Below are positions 9,165-22,039 of a DNA stretch of 37,101 nucleotides, one piece after another. Source of the stretch: Scytalidium lignicola (taxonomy: Eukaryota; Ascomycota; Leotiomycetes); contig NCSJ02000394.1 of NCBI GenBank assembly GCA_002812745.2, positions 1-37,101 on the forward strand, written 5' to 3'. The notes under the pieces are model-generated. The model worked only from the letters and a program-made list of their open reading frames with translations, ran no database searches and was not told the DNA's origin. Numbering within the stretch: position 1 is the stretch's first letter; every line of letters begins with the position of its first letter. The position numbers were made by a program, and so were the translations under genes.

Positions 9165-11524
9165 ATGCGCAGTGCTTCCTCGCACATAATGTCCAAGCAA
9201 GGTTCCCCGAAGCCCATGACGACCGAGCCAGATCGTCCAGTCCGAAAACGCCGACGTCCTACCCTGGCTTGTTACGAGTGTCGCCGCCGGAAGGTTAGAT
9301 GTGATCGCAATAGCCCATGTGCACAGTGTAAACAGCATGGCTTGACGACATGCTCTTATTACGATGACCATGAAAATATCCGTGGTTTGGATGTCTTTTC
9401 CGTCCAAAATCGCTCCGTCAGAGCCAAAACATACAACACACCACGAACAACAACTTTGAGCCATACTTCAGAGGGCTCTTCTCGTAATGTGACTATTCCC
9501 TCTAACGATGGAGGAAGCCAGGATGGGGCCCATGTACTCTCCATAACTCCAAGCTCTCCTAGGGAGAATGCAGCGTCACCTATCCAAACCAGAACGACGT
9601 CAGAAGCATCTTTAGAGCGGATGCGTGGGTTCAAGACCACAACAGCAGTGACCATAATACCACCATCAAACTCCTTATCTAGTACGTCTCACACATTACA
9701 CGGATTCCAGTCCAAGACACGAGTCTTCGGGGCCGGCCACTGGATGAGCGCATTTGCCAAGGTAAGTTGGCTACCTTACTCTTACCGGCCAAAACATTTA
9801 TTATGCGTCTTCTGACAATACCTAAGGATAAAAACTTGCGAGGTTTCAAAGAAATATCTGGAATAGTCGATCCCGCTACTGGCGATATAAGCCGCGGGCT
9901 TTCCGAGGCTGTACTCAAGTGTAAGGAGCTCGCCCGAGATATTAAAGCACAAAATCCTGGGCGAGGTCCTCTACCACCTCACATCCTTCGATCTCTTCCC
10001 AACCGTGATATAACGGACCACTTGATTCCTGTGTATTTCAACACCTTTGAATCATGCTATCGAATACTCCACGTACAACTATTCCACCGAGAATACACGG
10101 ACTACTTAGAGCATCCGGGATCTGCAAAGAGTACGTTCCTGCTTAAACTTCTGCTGGTCACTTCTGTAGTAGCATGCCTCCACGCAGATATCACAATTAA
10201 AGAAAATCTACGAAAGAAAGTTAGAACTTGGATTCACGCAGCCGAGGTCTGGTTATCAGCGCCACTTGAGAAGCGCCGACTTACACTCGATGGCATTCAA
10301 ATCTATTGCTTGCTTCTACTCGCACGTCAGACTAATTGCATTGGGTCTGACCTTGTCTGGATTTCGGCTGGCTCTTTGATGCGAATGGGCATCCAGATGG
10401 GCTTGCATCAAGACCCAGTTCATTTTGAAGAGATGAGCTTGTGTGATAGGGAACTTCGAAGGAGGCTTTGGTTCACCATAATGGAGATGAACGTCCAAAG
10501 CGCTTTAGACTCAGGGATGTCCGCCATGATTATATCTACTGATTATGATACCCAACCACCATCTAACCTTGATGATGCTGATCTGGTTAACCCTGCCCAG
10601 AGCGATCCTTTAGAGAAACCGACATCAGTGTTTACGCAGTCCTCTTTTCAGCGTATTCTTACGAATTCGCTTCCTCTCAGACTCGAAGCTATCCAAGTAA
10701 TCAATAATCTACAAGCAGAACCAACATACGATGAAATCCTCCATCTTGGATCTGGACTTGCGTCTGTTTGCCGCGAGGCGGTTGCCATAATGGACGGCTA
10801 TCGATCAGCAACAGGAAGAGAGTTGCTCTTTGAATTCAAACACAACAGTGTATACCATTCTCTCCGGCGCTTCCTACTTTGTCTCCATCGCCCATATGCA
10901 CTCAGAGCTTTACAAAACCCGCTGTACAGCTACTCTTCAAAAATATGTCTTGAAACTGCTCACATTATAATTTCGTTACTTTCTGATGAAACACACCGGC
11001 GCTTAATGATTAATGGGGGAGGAATGTTTCGAGATATCATCACGAACAGTGCTCCGTTGGTTTTTGTCGAACTGATCTCCCAACTGGAGGAAGATGGATC
11101 CGAATTCATGAAAGAAAGGAATAAAGCTCGAAGACAACCACTTCTAGATGATGCCAAAAACGTTGTTAAATTTGCCGAGGATAGGGTTCGTAATGGCGAA
11201 ACAAACGTCAAAGGTTATGTGTTTCTCAGCATGGCAATGGGACAAGTTGAGGCTCTACAAAACGGCACCCCAGTGACAGAGGGCATCTGCAAAGCAACGA
11301 ATGAGAGCTTGGCACTGTGTTACAACATTTTAAAATCCACAGCTGCTCGAACCGCATCAGAGAAGACAATTAATCCAGAAGAGGAGAATCATGAATTTGA
11401 GAAGGCAGTATCTGAGTCATACTCGGCAGACCTAAATTTTGACTTCCTTGATGATGGAACTCTCGACTTCGATGCTCCCGGGTCTTGGATTTTGGGGGGA
11501 TTAGAAGAGAAGTCATGGTTTTAA
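9165..11524 (+). CDS. Zn2Cys6 fungal transcription factor with fungal-specific TF domain
   Basis: Two exons, 9165-9761 and 9827-11524, with a 65-nt intron (GTAAGT, branch CTGAC, CTAAG) in phase 0, give 764 aa; an ATG at 9189 would give 756 aa. A basic stretch (KRRRP) leads into the binuclear cluster: Cys at 36, 39, 46, 52, 55 and 63 (C-x2-C-x6-C-x5-C-x2-C-x7-C), with RRRKVRC in the first loop. A Ser/Thr-rich linker follows to about residue 185. Residues about 263-455 carry the fungal_trans (PF04082) pattern, including the RRRLWFTIMEMN helix. The C-terminus is acidic and aromatic (FDFLDDGTLDFD), a likely activation segment. It should act in the nucleus on CGG-triplet DNA; divergent placement suggests control of the oxidoreductase at 7028-8537. 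Confidence 0.9.
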
Positions 11525-11901
11525 GATGGCCTTTCTCAGATATTATATGCTATAATTCTAAGATAATTCTAGTGGAGGATATGAGTTAGCCTGCAATTTT
11601 CCGCTCTTTATAACTTTTAATTCCAGTTTTTTTTTTGTTATTATTAGGATATCTATTGATAGATAAGAAGCAGAAGCTAGTGTTACTCACTTGAAATGCG
11701 ACAAATTCAAACAAACCATATTTTTGTGGATTATTATTGAGTCTTTTTTATTTAAGTTAACTGTTGCAATATTTGGAGTTTACGGATGCCACTTCACAGT
11801 GTTCTTACGGTTGCCTATGCTAGGGCTTACGGATANGGTTTACGGTAGGCTACTACTGTAGGCAACNATAGGCACCCGTAGGGTGCCTGTACGACNNTAA
11901 C
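11525..11901. other. Transition from gene-bearing DNA to repeat block, with hairpins
   Basis: This is the 3' flank of the regulator, then (from about 11,780) a short GC-richer stretch rich in inverted repeats: AGGCACCC-GTA-GGGTGCCT at 11870-11888, and GTTGCCTA (about 11,810) opposite TAGGCAAC (about 11,860). It may be a remnant of another transposon into which Copia-1 inserted. Scattered Ns begin at 11,836. Confidence 0.5.
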
Positions 11902-12020
11902 TGTTGACNATAACGGTTTTACNGCCGTAACTCTCTGTATATATAGAATCTGCTNTAGTTGTAGACTCCTNAAGCAATCAATACAATAGTNGTTCTNTAT
12001 TCCTGCGTTTCCAGTCAACA
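11902..12020 (+). repeat. Left LTR of Copia-1 (119 bp)
   Basis: The segment starts TGTTGAC and ends GTCAACA, giving 7-bp inverted ends of TG..CA form. It contains a TATATATAG box. It is followed at once by GGTTATNCAC, in the position and style of a tRNA primer-binding site. No second copy lies in the window, so no target duplication could be tested. Confidence 0.65.
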
Positions 12021-13800
12021 GGTTATNCACTCNNNTCAGCNAATCAGAATCGCTATTCGATTNACTTNATNTTTTACCTTTATTCAACAATCACTATAAT
12101 CTTTCAAAATNGGAGAAGAATCAAGTCTTCTACTACNNAAGGAATACNNGTTGAAAGGTCCTNAGAATTATAGACTATANAGTANNATNNTTANTAATAT
12201 TCTCAAATCAAAGAGNTTATCTTNGCTATANNAATANCAATATCAAATNCCCTAAAATANAAGANANTAAAGAAACNNTAGAATTTNANGCTTANGAAAA
12301 AGTANATTCTACNGNCAAACTCTGTATATCATTGAATATCAACGAGGAAGTTAATNCTCTTATCTCAGAGTNCTCTACATCNAAGGAGGCTTAGGAAACC
12401 TTAAAAGCTCAATATCAAGGTTCAAACCACAATCTTAAGGAAAAATATATCCTTGAGCTAGTCAANATCAAATACAAGNATTNTANCTTGNTTANAAGTT
12501 ATNTNATCANATTNAAGNCTTTGAAGANNAATTTNATTAGTATAAAAGTNATATTANCAGANATATTCTACAANCTCTTCTTTNTAAGGNGATTANAGGA
12601 CTCTTTTNNTNATATAAGCNAANTNACAANNATTAACAATATACTCTAAAANACNCCNTTCCNTTGAAACTCTTATAGAAGATATTTCANANNAAGTANT
12701 AAAATNTNACAACTTNANTNTANTACTTTANANTTGAAAACANGTTAATAAGTNTGATAAAAAAAAAAANTGNAAAAGTNNNGTATTCTTANTATAAAAA
12801 GNTAAANNATAAAGAAGTTGATTNTTANGAAAAATACCTTAAGAAGTNTAAAGAATTTNCTAAAAAGNATNNNAAAAANAAAGGATAAAGACTCTAAATC
12901 CTNAAAATCAAGTTTAGACTTTGACTTTAGCTTAAATATAGTCAACTTGAANAAATCNAATTCTCTTATAACTATAAATCTTAAGANCTTCTTTATATTC
13001 AANTATAATTATTNACTTGTAAACATAAGTATTATAAACTATATAATAAACTATATATTATAGTTTAAGCTAGATTCTTACTAAGAGTATTATGATCTAA
13101 TACTTATAAAAACAAGAAATAAATTTACTTAAATTATTAATTTAAGTATAATTATACTCAAAACAAAGTTAAATAATAGTTTAATATTTACTTTATAACT
13201 TTTTAATGTTTATTATATCCTTACTTTCCTAGTCAATGTTCTTAGGGGAGTAAAGCTTTTAAATTAAGGCAAAGAAGCTTATATAATTATAAAAGGCATT
13301 TATAATAAGAATAGAATTGAATTTAATGTTATGGATATATTTATAAACAATATATATTTGAAATTAGCTAATACTTTAAAAGCTCTTCTTATAATATTTT
13401 TAACTAGGCAATCTATACTTAGTTTAAATCTTATTTATTAATGCTTTGGTTATACTAGTATTAAAGTGATTAAGAATATTATAAAGTTATTATTAGAATT
13501 AATAAAAGCCTTATAAAGTAATAAAGAAAGAAGAAACCTTTTTGTACAAAGCTTGTAAATATAGTTACTCTTAAAAAGACATCTTTAAGAAGCTTAAAAT
13601 ATAAGTTATAAAGGTTATAAAAGTATTTAATATTAATATTTCTATAATTATTCTTCTAAGTTACAATAAGCATAATTATACTATTATAATTATAAATAAT
13701 ACTACAAATACTATATAAGGTTATATTTACAAGGAGAAGAAAGGAGCTTACAATATTATTATTTATTATATTACCTTTGATAAAGAATTAATATAAAACT
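11902..13800 (+). mobile_element. Copia-1: 5' part of a RIP-degraded Ty1/Copia retrotransposon
   Basis: After the LTR, about 12,151-12,183 keeps the gag pattern LKGPxNYRLxS (the expected Trp codon reads TAN), and about 12,374-12,420 keeps SKEA-stop-ETLKAQYQGS, in which TGG has become TAG at 12392-12394. From about 13,205 the NVxYxxTFLVNVLxGVKLL pattern and at about 13,442 FGxTSIKVIKN match the gag-pre-integrase domain; about 13,650-13,790 resembles the start of the integrase core. Coding resemblance stops near 13,800, where Gypsy-1 takes over. RT and RNase H are not found downstream in this orientation, so the element is truncated or split by insertion. The dense Ns at 11,836-13,011 lie mostly inside it. 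Confidence 0.7.
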
Positions 13801-14013
13801 AATAAGAATAACTAAACTTACTTTATATGATTATATTATAAGAAGTCTTATAACATTTTGAATATTATTATATAAAAGCAAGTTATGTTAAACCTGAACA
13901 AGTATTAAACAAAGATATAATGATTAACTTGGAAAAAAACTCTAAAGAAAGTTTTNAAAAAAAGTTTAATAAGTAAAAGTTCAAGTGAAGAAGTTAACTT
14001 AAAAGATAAAGCC

Positions 14014-14780
14014 ATGAACTTAATACAAGTAAGATCATCAACAAGATCAATGGTTAGAAGACCTTTAAGAGGACTCTTATTAAGACTATCAACTTTATTA
14101 CTTAGACTAAATCTAATAATCATTACAAGTGTTATTAGAAGGTTGTTAAGAGAAGAGGTAAGAATAACTAAATCAAACTTCTTTTATGAAGATAAGAACA
14201 AGCTTAAAGTATATTTAATATAAATAAGAATATATTTAATGTTGAATAAGTAAGTGTTTATAAATAATACATAAAGAATATTATAAGTAGTATTATACCT
14301 TAGAAGAACTATAATGAATTAGTTTTAATTATTCTTAAACAATTACTTTAATTATACAAGAGATCTAATTAACAAGGAAACTTGAAAACTTCTTAATAAT
14401 TATAATAAATATATAAAAGAACTTAATAAGTTATTTAAAGACATTGACAAAAAGAGAAATGTAAAGTAATATTTTTATTACCTTAAGTAAACAAGAATTA
14501 TCAATGATTATATTACTTTGTTTAAATAATATTCAGTTAAGATAGACTAGAATAAGAAGGTTTTTATTATATAATATAAGAGAGGACTAAAGGATAAGAT
14601 ACATGATGAACTATATCAAGAAGTACTAATCTTAGACTTAAAGACTTTAATTAATCAGTATATTGAAATTGGAAATCAATTATATNAAAAAGAAACTGGA
14701 CAAGAAGAGATTGTTTTACTTTATAAGTAAAAATAATAATCAAGTGAAAAAATTACAATTATAAGAAGATCTTATAAACT
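14014..14780 (+). pseudogene. Gypsy-1 gag remnant
   Basis: An ATG at 14014 opens a 69-codon frame ending FFYEDKNKLKVYLI, the start of the retrotransposon gag pattern (DUF4939-like: F..D..KLK.FL). It continues through stops with YLKQTRIINDYITLF (about 14,470-14,525), YKRGLKDKIHDEL (about 14,575) and LINQYIEIGNQLY (about 14,650), all typical Gypsy gag blocks. The product packages element RNA. The gene is dead: many TAA/TAG codons replace CAA/CAG/TGG. Confidence 0.75.
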
Positions 14781-15839
14781 TTAACATAATTGAAAAGGGA
14801 AAACCTTAGAAAGATAAGAATTAAAAGCTTAAAGGAAAAGAGAATTCATTTAGAATTAACCTTGAAAAGTTAAAAAACCAAAAGGAAAAGAAGTTATATT
14901 TTAAATATAGACTTCTTAAGTATTTCACTAATAATTATAAAGATAAAGGAAAACAAGTAATAACTATGAGTATAAGTATTATAAGTATTCTTAAACAAGA
15001 GTTATTATTATTAAGTTATGAAGAAACTTGAATTAACATACTTAGTATAAGGATTTTTAAAAATCTTAAAATATACTTAAAAGAGAATATTATAAAGGAA
15101 GTACTTAATGTTAAGGAATAGCTTTAACTAAAAGTATATTATCAAATTAGAATTTAATATCTAAGATGTTAAAGGATTATGTACCTCTTAAGAGAAAGTA
15201 ATAACAAAGTCTTCTAATAAGAAACTAAGATGACTAACAAATTATATTATGATTAGGATAACTTAATGTTAATCATTAAAAGAAATTATAAAACTATTAT
15301 ACTTACTTAAAGTAAATTACAATTATAAAAAGTAACATTAAGATTACTTAAGATTAATAAATAAGATTATTTATTAAGATTTAACTAATGGATATTAGAT
15401 AAGAAAACCTTCAATTAATTTGTTTAGAAAAAACATAAGCTATTAACTAGAACTCAAGTATTTAAGTATAAGATAAGTGATAATATCTTAAGTAAAGAGA
15501 ATTTACTAATAAGAAGTATTAAATGAATACTGAGAATTATCATAAACTACTAAGTAAGAGTACAAGAAGAATTAAACAAGTTTTTAAATCTTAAGGTAAA
15601 AGTAATAATTCTAAGTATTAACAAGATAAATGTTGAAAAAATCTAAGAATTAATCTTAAGAATTATAAAAAATAAAGCAGAAGAAGAGTAATGAAGAAAT
15701 CAACTATAATCATTAGACTTAACAAATAACTAAGGATAAATTACCAATGATGTAAAAGAAAGAATAACTAGAGAATTAAAACTTAAAACTCTTAACAAAA
15801 ATATATTATTTTTAGAAGTTAAGATAACCAGACAAAGAA

Positions 15840-18800
15840 TTAAAGTATTAATAAATTCTAAAGTTATAAGAAATTTCATGATACTAGATATAATAGTAAA
15901 ATTAAATATTAATACTTAAGTTAAAGATCAAAGTTATCTAATTAAACTTGTGAATAAGTCTTTTATAACAAAAAATGTCAAAGTAAAAATAAGATTAATA
16001 ACTATAAAAGTTAAGATTAATCATTAAGAAAAAATAATATTTAATATAACTTATATTAAGAACTTCAAGATAATCTTAAGAATATCTTAAATATAAGAAA
16101 GTAATCTAAGAATTAACTGATAAGAGGAGATTATAAAATTTTTATAAAAGTTATTATAAGAAGTATTAACAAAAGCAACAAAGGATAAAGAACTTCAGAC
16201 TATTCATATAATTGAATATAATTAGCTTAAGATCAAAGACATAGAAATTAGTTTGATTTCAAATCAATTAAGCTAAGATAAAAGTCTTGAGTATATTCTT
16301 GAAGAATATAAAGAATAAATAAAGTTATTTAAAGAAAGACTAAAAGATTCAGCATTGTTAAAATGTTAACTATAAGATTATAAGATTAACCTTAAAAAAG
16401 AATTTCAACTACTATTTAAGTTAATATACTTAATAATAATAACAAAAGACAAAATGACAAAGGAATAGTTAAACAGAATAGTTAAAAGAGGATTATACTA
16501 AAAGTTAAACTCTTTAATAAGAATATCATTATTATTTGTAAAGAAACTGAATAACTTAAAAGGTAAGCCTTATAAAAATTACAAAGGTTTAAATNAAAAA
16601 AATGATTAAGGACTAATATCCATTATTATTAATAAAGACTACTAAAGACAAGCTTAAAAGTATTAAGTTCTTCACAAAACTAGATTTATAATCAGCATTC
16701 AACTTTATCAAAATAAAGGAAGAGGATAAATAGAAAACTATTATCAAGACTAAATATAAGTTATATAAGTTATTAGTCATGTTATTTGAATTGACAAATA
16801 TACTTGTTATAATGCAAAAGATTGTAAATAAAGTTATTAAAGAATACTTAGAAAAGTTTATAATAGTATATCTGGATAATATCTTGATATACTCAAAAAC
16901 ATTNAAAGGAATATANAATTTATATGAAAATTATTCTTAAAGCATTATAAAAAGTAAGCTTTTAATATAAGTTAAGGAAATGCAAATTCTATAAGATAAA
17001 AGTACAATTTTTAAGACATATTATAATACATAATAAGGTTAGAACAATTAAGGAAAAAACTAAAGTTATTAAGGAATAAACAAAACTTAGAATAATCAAA
17101 GAATTACAAAGCTTTTTAAGCTTTATAAATTATTCATAAGAAACTATTCAAGTATAGTATTACCATTAATAGAATTAACCAAAAAGAATATATTATACAA
17201 ATAAGGAAAAGAACAACAACAAGCATTTGACATAATTAAAGAAGCCTTCAAAGAAAATCAGAGTCTTAGAATCTTCAACCTAAAAAGACTTGTTCAAATT
17301 GAAACAAACACATTAGATTATACTTTAAGCATAGTTCTAAGCTAATAAGATGAGTAAAAGGGTTAAAAGCTATTTACCTTTCATTTGAGAAAGTTTAGCC
17401 TAATTAAGTAAAACTATCTTATTTATAACAAAGAATTGTTAATGATAATAAATGTACTAAGGAAATAGAAAATATATATAACAAAGGCAAGAGAACAAAT
17501 AAAGATATTAATAAATCATATAAATTTAAAGTATTTCATAACATTTAAAGAGTTAAATATAAAATAAGCCAAATAAGTAAAGACCTTATTAGAATATAAT
17601 TTTAAGACTTAACATGTTAAAGAACTTGACAATGAACAAGTAAATACTCTTAATTGAAAACTAAAGTATATAAACAAAAAGGAATTAAGCTTACAATAAG
17701 TAGTCTTAATGGATAATAAAAAAGGAATTACTTATAATTAAGGACAATTGATGTCCATATTAATAATAGTCAATAAAGATTAGATTAACAAGATTCAGAA
17801 TAAATTATTTAAGGAGAATCTAGAGTATATTGAATATAAGTTAAAGGATAATCAGTAAAAATGAATTAATAAGTTATAATATAAGGATAAGAAGTTATAC
17901 ATTCTTAAGAAATTGTTAAGAGAATTCTTGAGAGAATAGTATACCTTATTATAAAACAAACATTTTAAGGCTGAATAAACTTATTATAAGATCTAGAGGG
18001 ATTATTACTTATACTGAATAAGACAAATAATGAAGGAAGTTGTAAAAGAATATAATATTTATAAAAGAGTAAAGAACTTAAGGTAAAAACCTTATAGAAT
18101 GCTTTAACCTATTAAAATACTGATTTAACTATAACAGACTATAGCATAAGACTTTATTATTAAATTACTAAAGTTAAAGGATTTAATAACAAGAAAAGAT
18201 TATGATAATATCTTGGTAATAACAGACTTATTTACAAAATATACAATCTTTATACTATAAGATAAAACATAAAGTATAAAGGAAGTAACAAAGGCATTTC
18301 TTCAACATATAATAACACTATTTAGGATATTAAAAGGTATTATATCCAATCAAGACATATACTTTGCTTTAAGGTTTTAAGAAACCTTAACAAAGTATAT
18401 AAGCATTAATAGAAGAATATTAACAGCATTTTATTTACAAACTAATAGTTAAACAGAAAGATTAAACTAAACATTGGAAATATATTTACAGTATTATATA
18501 AACTATAAGTAAGACAACTAGTAAAGGTTATTATTATTAGCATAATTAGTATATAACAATTCAAAGTATAAAGTAACAAGATTTATATTATTTTATGCAA
18601 ATCATAAAAGGGAATTAAATAAGTTCTAAATAGATGTTGAATTATAATTTTCATTTAATTCAGTAGACAAGTTAGCAAAAAGATTATACAAGACATATAC
18701 TAAGATAATGAAAGTAATACAATTTGCAAAAGAAAAAGATAAAAATATATTATAATAAGAAATATAATATAAAACTTACATATAAAAAGGAGGATAAANG

Positions 18801-19140
18801 TTTATCTTTGACGAAAAAANCTTATAAACAAAAAGACTAAGCAATAAACTTGATTTTGTAAAGTTAAGACTATTTAAGATTAAAGAAATGTATAAACTAA
18901 TAATAATTAAATTAAAATTATTAAAAAAGATGTGAATACATTTTATATTTCATACAATACTATTAGAATTAACATTTAAGAATACATTATCAACATTAAG
19001 TATAAAAGTTAAGTTATAACTTAATAAAGAATAAGTAATCAAGAAAATCTTAGATTATAAATACTAGTATAAGAAGATTTAGTATTTAGTTAAATAAGAA
19101 GGATTTCTAGTAATTAGACAATTCTTAAGATATTACTAAG
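15840..19140 (+). pseudogene. Gypsy-1 pol remnant (PR-RT-RH-IN-chromodomain)
   Basis: The protease site reads Asn-Ser-Lys at 15854-15862 instead of Asp-Ser-Gly. RT retains LFVKKLNNLKG (about 16,540), KLDLQSAFNFIKI (about 16,680) and YLDN at 16869-16880 in place of YLDD. RNase H retains AFDIIKEAF and IETNTLDYTLS. Integrase has TDLFTKY (Asp at 18225-18227), SNQDIYF and TERLNQTLE, so the DDE residues remain. The chromodomain reads KKILDYKY..KKI.YLVK.EGF at about 19,035-19,105. The frame also shifts by one base near 17,140. All the changed catalytic residues can be explained by G-to-A or C-to-T. Confidence 0.8.
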
Positions 19141-19301
19141 TATAATTACTCTAACAATCTTTAAAAAAGACTTCTTATTAAAGTGAAAACTATCTATTAA
19201 TAATATAAAGATTTTTTTGTTTATTTAATATCAAATTTTTATTAAAAGCTTAACTTTCTCTTTTATTTACTATAATTTATAATTAATTTATATTGTATAT
19301 T

Positions 19302-19306
19302 AATAT
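19302..19306. repeat. Left target-site duplication of Copia-2 (AATAT)
   Basis: AATAT directly precedes the TG of the left LTR and is matched exactly by AATAT at 25535-25539 after the right LTR, the 5-bp duplication expected from Copia integrases. Confidence 0.85.
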
Positions 19307-19511
19307 TGTTAGTATATAACTGTATAGTAATAAAAGTATAATCANCGTGTAGAGTACGTGCTTACGTGGTCGTAGACTAGTCCTGATTAAGAACAAAGCT
19401 TTTACAACTTTATAACACTTAACTCCTGAATAAAAGGACAACTTGAACAAGTACAATTAATATACTATATATGAATTATGTATGTATTATATACTTACAA
19501 GTGAATTGACA
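19307..19511 (+). repeat. Left LTR of Copia-2
   Basis: It starts TGTTAG and ends TTGACA; 205 characters including one N at 19345 that has no partner in the other LTR. It aligns to 25331-25534 without gaps otherwise, with about 40 differences, all transitions. It is more A+T-rich than the right LTR. Confidence 0.9.
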
Positions 19512-20869
19512 TTAATCAGTTAGTACTTTCAAATCAAGAGATTACTCTACGATTTTAAGAGGTTCTAGTAGTACTTCTTACCTTACTAATAACCTGATCA
19601 GCTTTAACTACTCTTTATATGCTCTTTTTGTGCTTATAAGACTATCCTAAAGGCTAAATACTAATATTATTCCTTACACTCCTTATAACTCTTCTTATAA
19701 ACTGAAAAACATGTTATAACTAACTTATTAAGCTTTTAAGCTTCAAATCTAATACTTACCAAACTTATAACCTTTTATATTAATTAACCTTGATTTAACC
19801 ACTTATGAAATGATCTTAATAACTTAATATCAATTATTATTACCTTATTATAAGTCTATGAATATTTTACAAACATACAAAAGAATTAGAAAAGCTAATA
19901 GAATTGTATACACCAAGAAGACTAAGAAATTACTAGTGCTTTTAAAAACATCTGACCAAGCCCTTAAGACTATGAATGTATTGCTTAAGAGCAAATACAT
20001 GTTATACTCATGTATAACCAACTTTGTTTTTAAGTTACTCAAGCATCTTAAGTTTAATACTGGTTATACTTGTATTATACTTATAATATATACAATAATA
20101 TTATACAATAACAGAGAAAGCTTAAGAATAATAATAATATATTAGAATATAAAGAATAATCAAAAGAATAGACTAAAAGGCAAACTAGCTAAAAGAAGAA
20201 GAAGTTAACTATAGAAGAACAAATAAAAAAGGTAAGAATAAAGGTTTATACTTAAGGAGAGTAAACTAGAGGACTAATATAACTTCTTAACAATAAAAGT
20301 CTATGAATATATCCTAGAATGTTAATCAGATATAAACTTTTAAAAGATTTACAAAGATGACTTTAAGGATTTTACAGTTGATATGTTCAGTAAAATAAGA
20401 ACCAAACAATTATAATCATTATACTATTACCTTTGTTATAGTAATCTCTGAGTATTATATAACTTTGACAAGAATATAATGATTACAAAAGCACTTGTAA
20501 AAGTGTTAACAAAAANGTAAATTACAATTATAAAATAATGAAGACTTTGAATTAGTTAAGACTAACCTTTGATTAAGGTTAATTACCTCTTTATTCATAT
20601 AATTCTCTAGGTTTATATCTTTTGTAAACTCACAAGTTTAACTTACAATTATACCTTAACTAATAAGTCAACTTATAATTGTACCTTTTACAGTTTAACA
20701 ATTAACTCTTCTAATATCTAGTTATATGTTTACAAGCTATTATTCAAGTATTATTATAACCTCATTAACTGAGCACTTATAATCTTATTTATATTTAAGT
20801 TATAAATTAACACTTTTATATTATACTACAACCTTAAAACAAGTTACTGAAGTCAACAAACTCATTATA

Positions 20870-22010
20870 AAGGACAACAAATACAATGGCTATAATAATA
20901 ATTTTAACTATAAACTAATTAAGTTCAAGAACTTCTACTGAAAAGTAGAATTACCAGAATAAGCATAGTTAAGAGTATTCCTAGCACTTTTAAAAGAATT
21001 AACAGATGACTACTTCTAAAACAATCAACTTGAGAATTATACTTTTGATGAAGTGTATACTAATATCTGTAATTACTTTAAAAGGCTAACTTTTTAGCAT
21101 TATAATCTGAAAGAATAGAATTCTATTATATTAACTATAATTACAATTAAGAACCTTGAGAAATCAACAGTTAAGAACTTATACTTACTTGTTAGTAAGT
21201 TATAATAATTATAATTTAGGCTAAAACCAAACTTTTAAAATGTTACCTTCTTCTATAACAAGTTAATTATAACATATAAAGCCTTATTTATATACAAGTA
21301 TATACTCTTAGAATTACTACTAAATGTAAGAGTTCTTATCTATAAGATTCAATTGTCAATTATAATGTACAAGAAACGCAAAAGCCTTAGAATTAACTCT
21401 GAAACTTACTTTACAAACTGATGTTATTGATCTATAACGTCTAACCATAATAGTACAAACTATCAATTCAACCAATAAAACTACTTAACACCTCCTTACT
21501 ACCAACAACTAATAATATTACTTCTATTGTTATGACATTGTTTTATATGCAAACAAGAAGACTATTACTCTTAAAAGTATTCTCTTAAGGAACAAGAGGA
21601 TTACAAGGTATAATTCAAAGCTTAGCATAAAGACAAATTCTATTATAAAAACTATAAGTCTAAGGAGTATTTTAACATATGTTATAAGTAATACATAATA
21701 GATAAAGAGGATAATGAACTTACGGATAAGCTAAGCCTTACCTTCTAAACCTTATTCGTTAATAATAACTTTGATTCCAATGATGATTTTAAGGCAATTA
21801 AACATCTTGAACATCCTAAAGTTATAACCTTTATATTCTTTACTAACCTCAAAAGTTTCTTAGGCTAATTAACTATATTAATCATTATGCAATTAGCTAA
21901 TAAAGTAGTTATACATTAACTTATAACTAAGACTTCCTTCTTTGAAGACCTTTAGGATTAAGTCTTAGATATCTTCAAAGTTGATAAAACTTTACCTGAC
22001 TAGTCAATTA
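20870..22010 (+). pseudogene. Copia-2 gag remnant
   Basis: The frame with stops retains LRVFLALLKE, DDYF.NNQLENYTFDEVY, IYKIQLSIIMYKKRKSL and a knuckle-like CFICKQEDYYS (about 21,539-21,575), where the conserved Trp codon after it reads TAA-type stop. The order and spacing match the gag of fungal Copia elements, whose product forms the particle shell. Multiple stops at Gln/Arg/Trp positions. Confidence 0.7.
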
Positions 22011-22039
22011 CAAGTTTGAAACAATATAATTCAAGATAA

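Larger units (their letters stand above)
13800..19306 (+). mobile_element. Gypsy-1: RIP-degraded chromodomain-bearing Ty3/Gypsy element
   Basis: In order: gag (about 14,014-14,780), protease (about 15,850), reverse transcriptase (about 16,360-16,980), RNase H (about 17,220-17,560), integrase zinc finger and core (about 17,900-18,530) and chromodomain (about 19,030-19,110). This is the order of Ty3/Gypsy chromoviruses. Boundaries are uncertain: no LTR pair could be recognised, the left end is set where Copia-1 resemblance stops, and the right end is where Copia-2 inserts. Stops occur every few codons, mostly where Gln, Arg or Trp is expected. Confidence 0.75.

Noticed and set aside
11820..11850. 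TAGGG/TTACGG motifs resembling telomeric repeat
   Set aside because: Irregular, not tandem TTAGGG, and internal to the window; no evidence of a telomere.
12745..14123. Minus-strand open frames within Copia-1/Gypsy-1
   Set aside because: They lie opposite recognisable element coding sequence and arise from A/T-rich composition and Ns.
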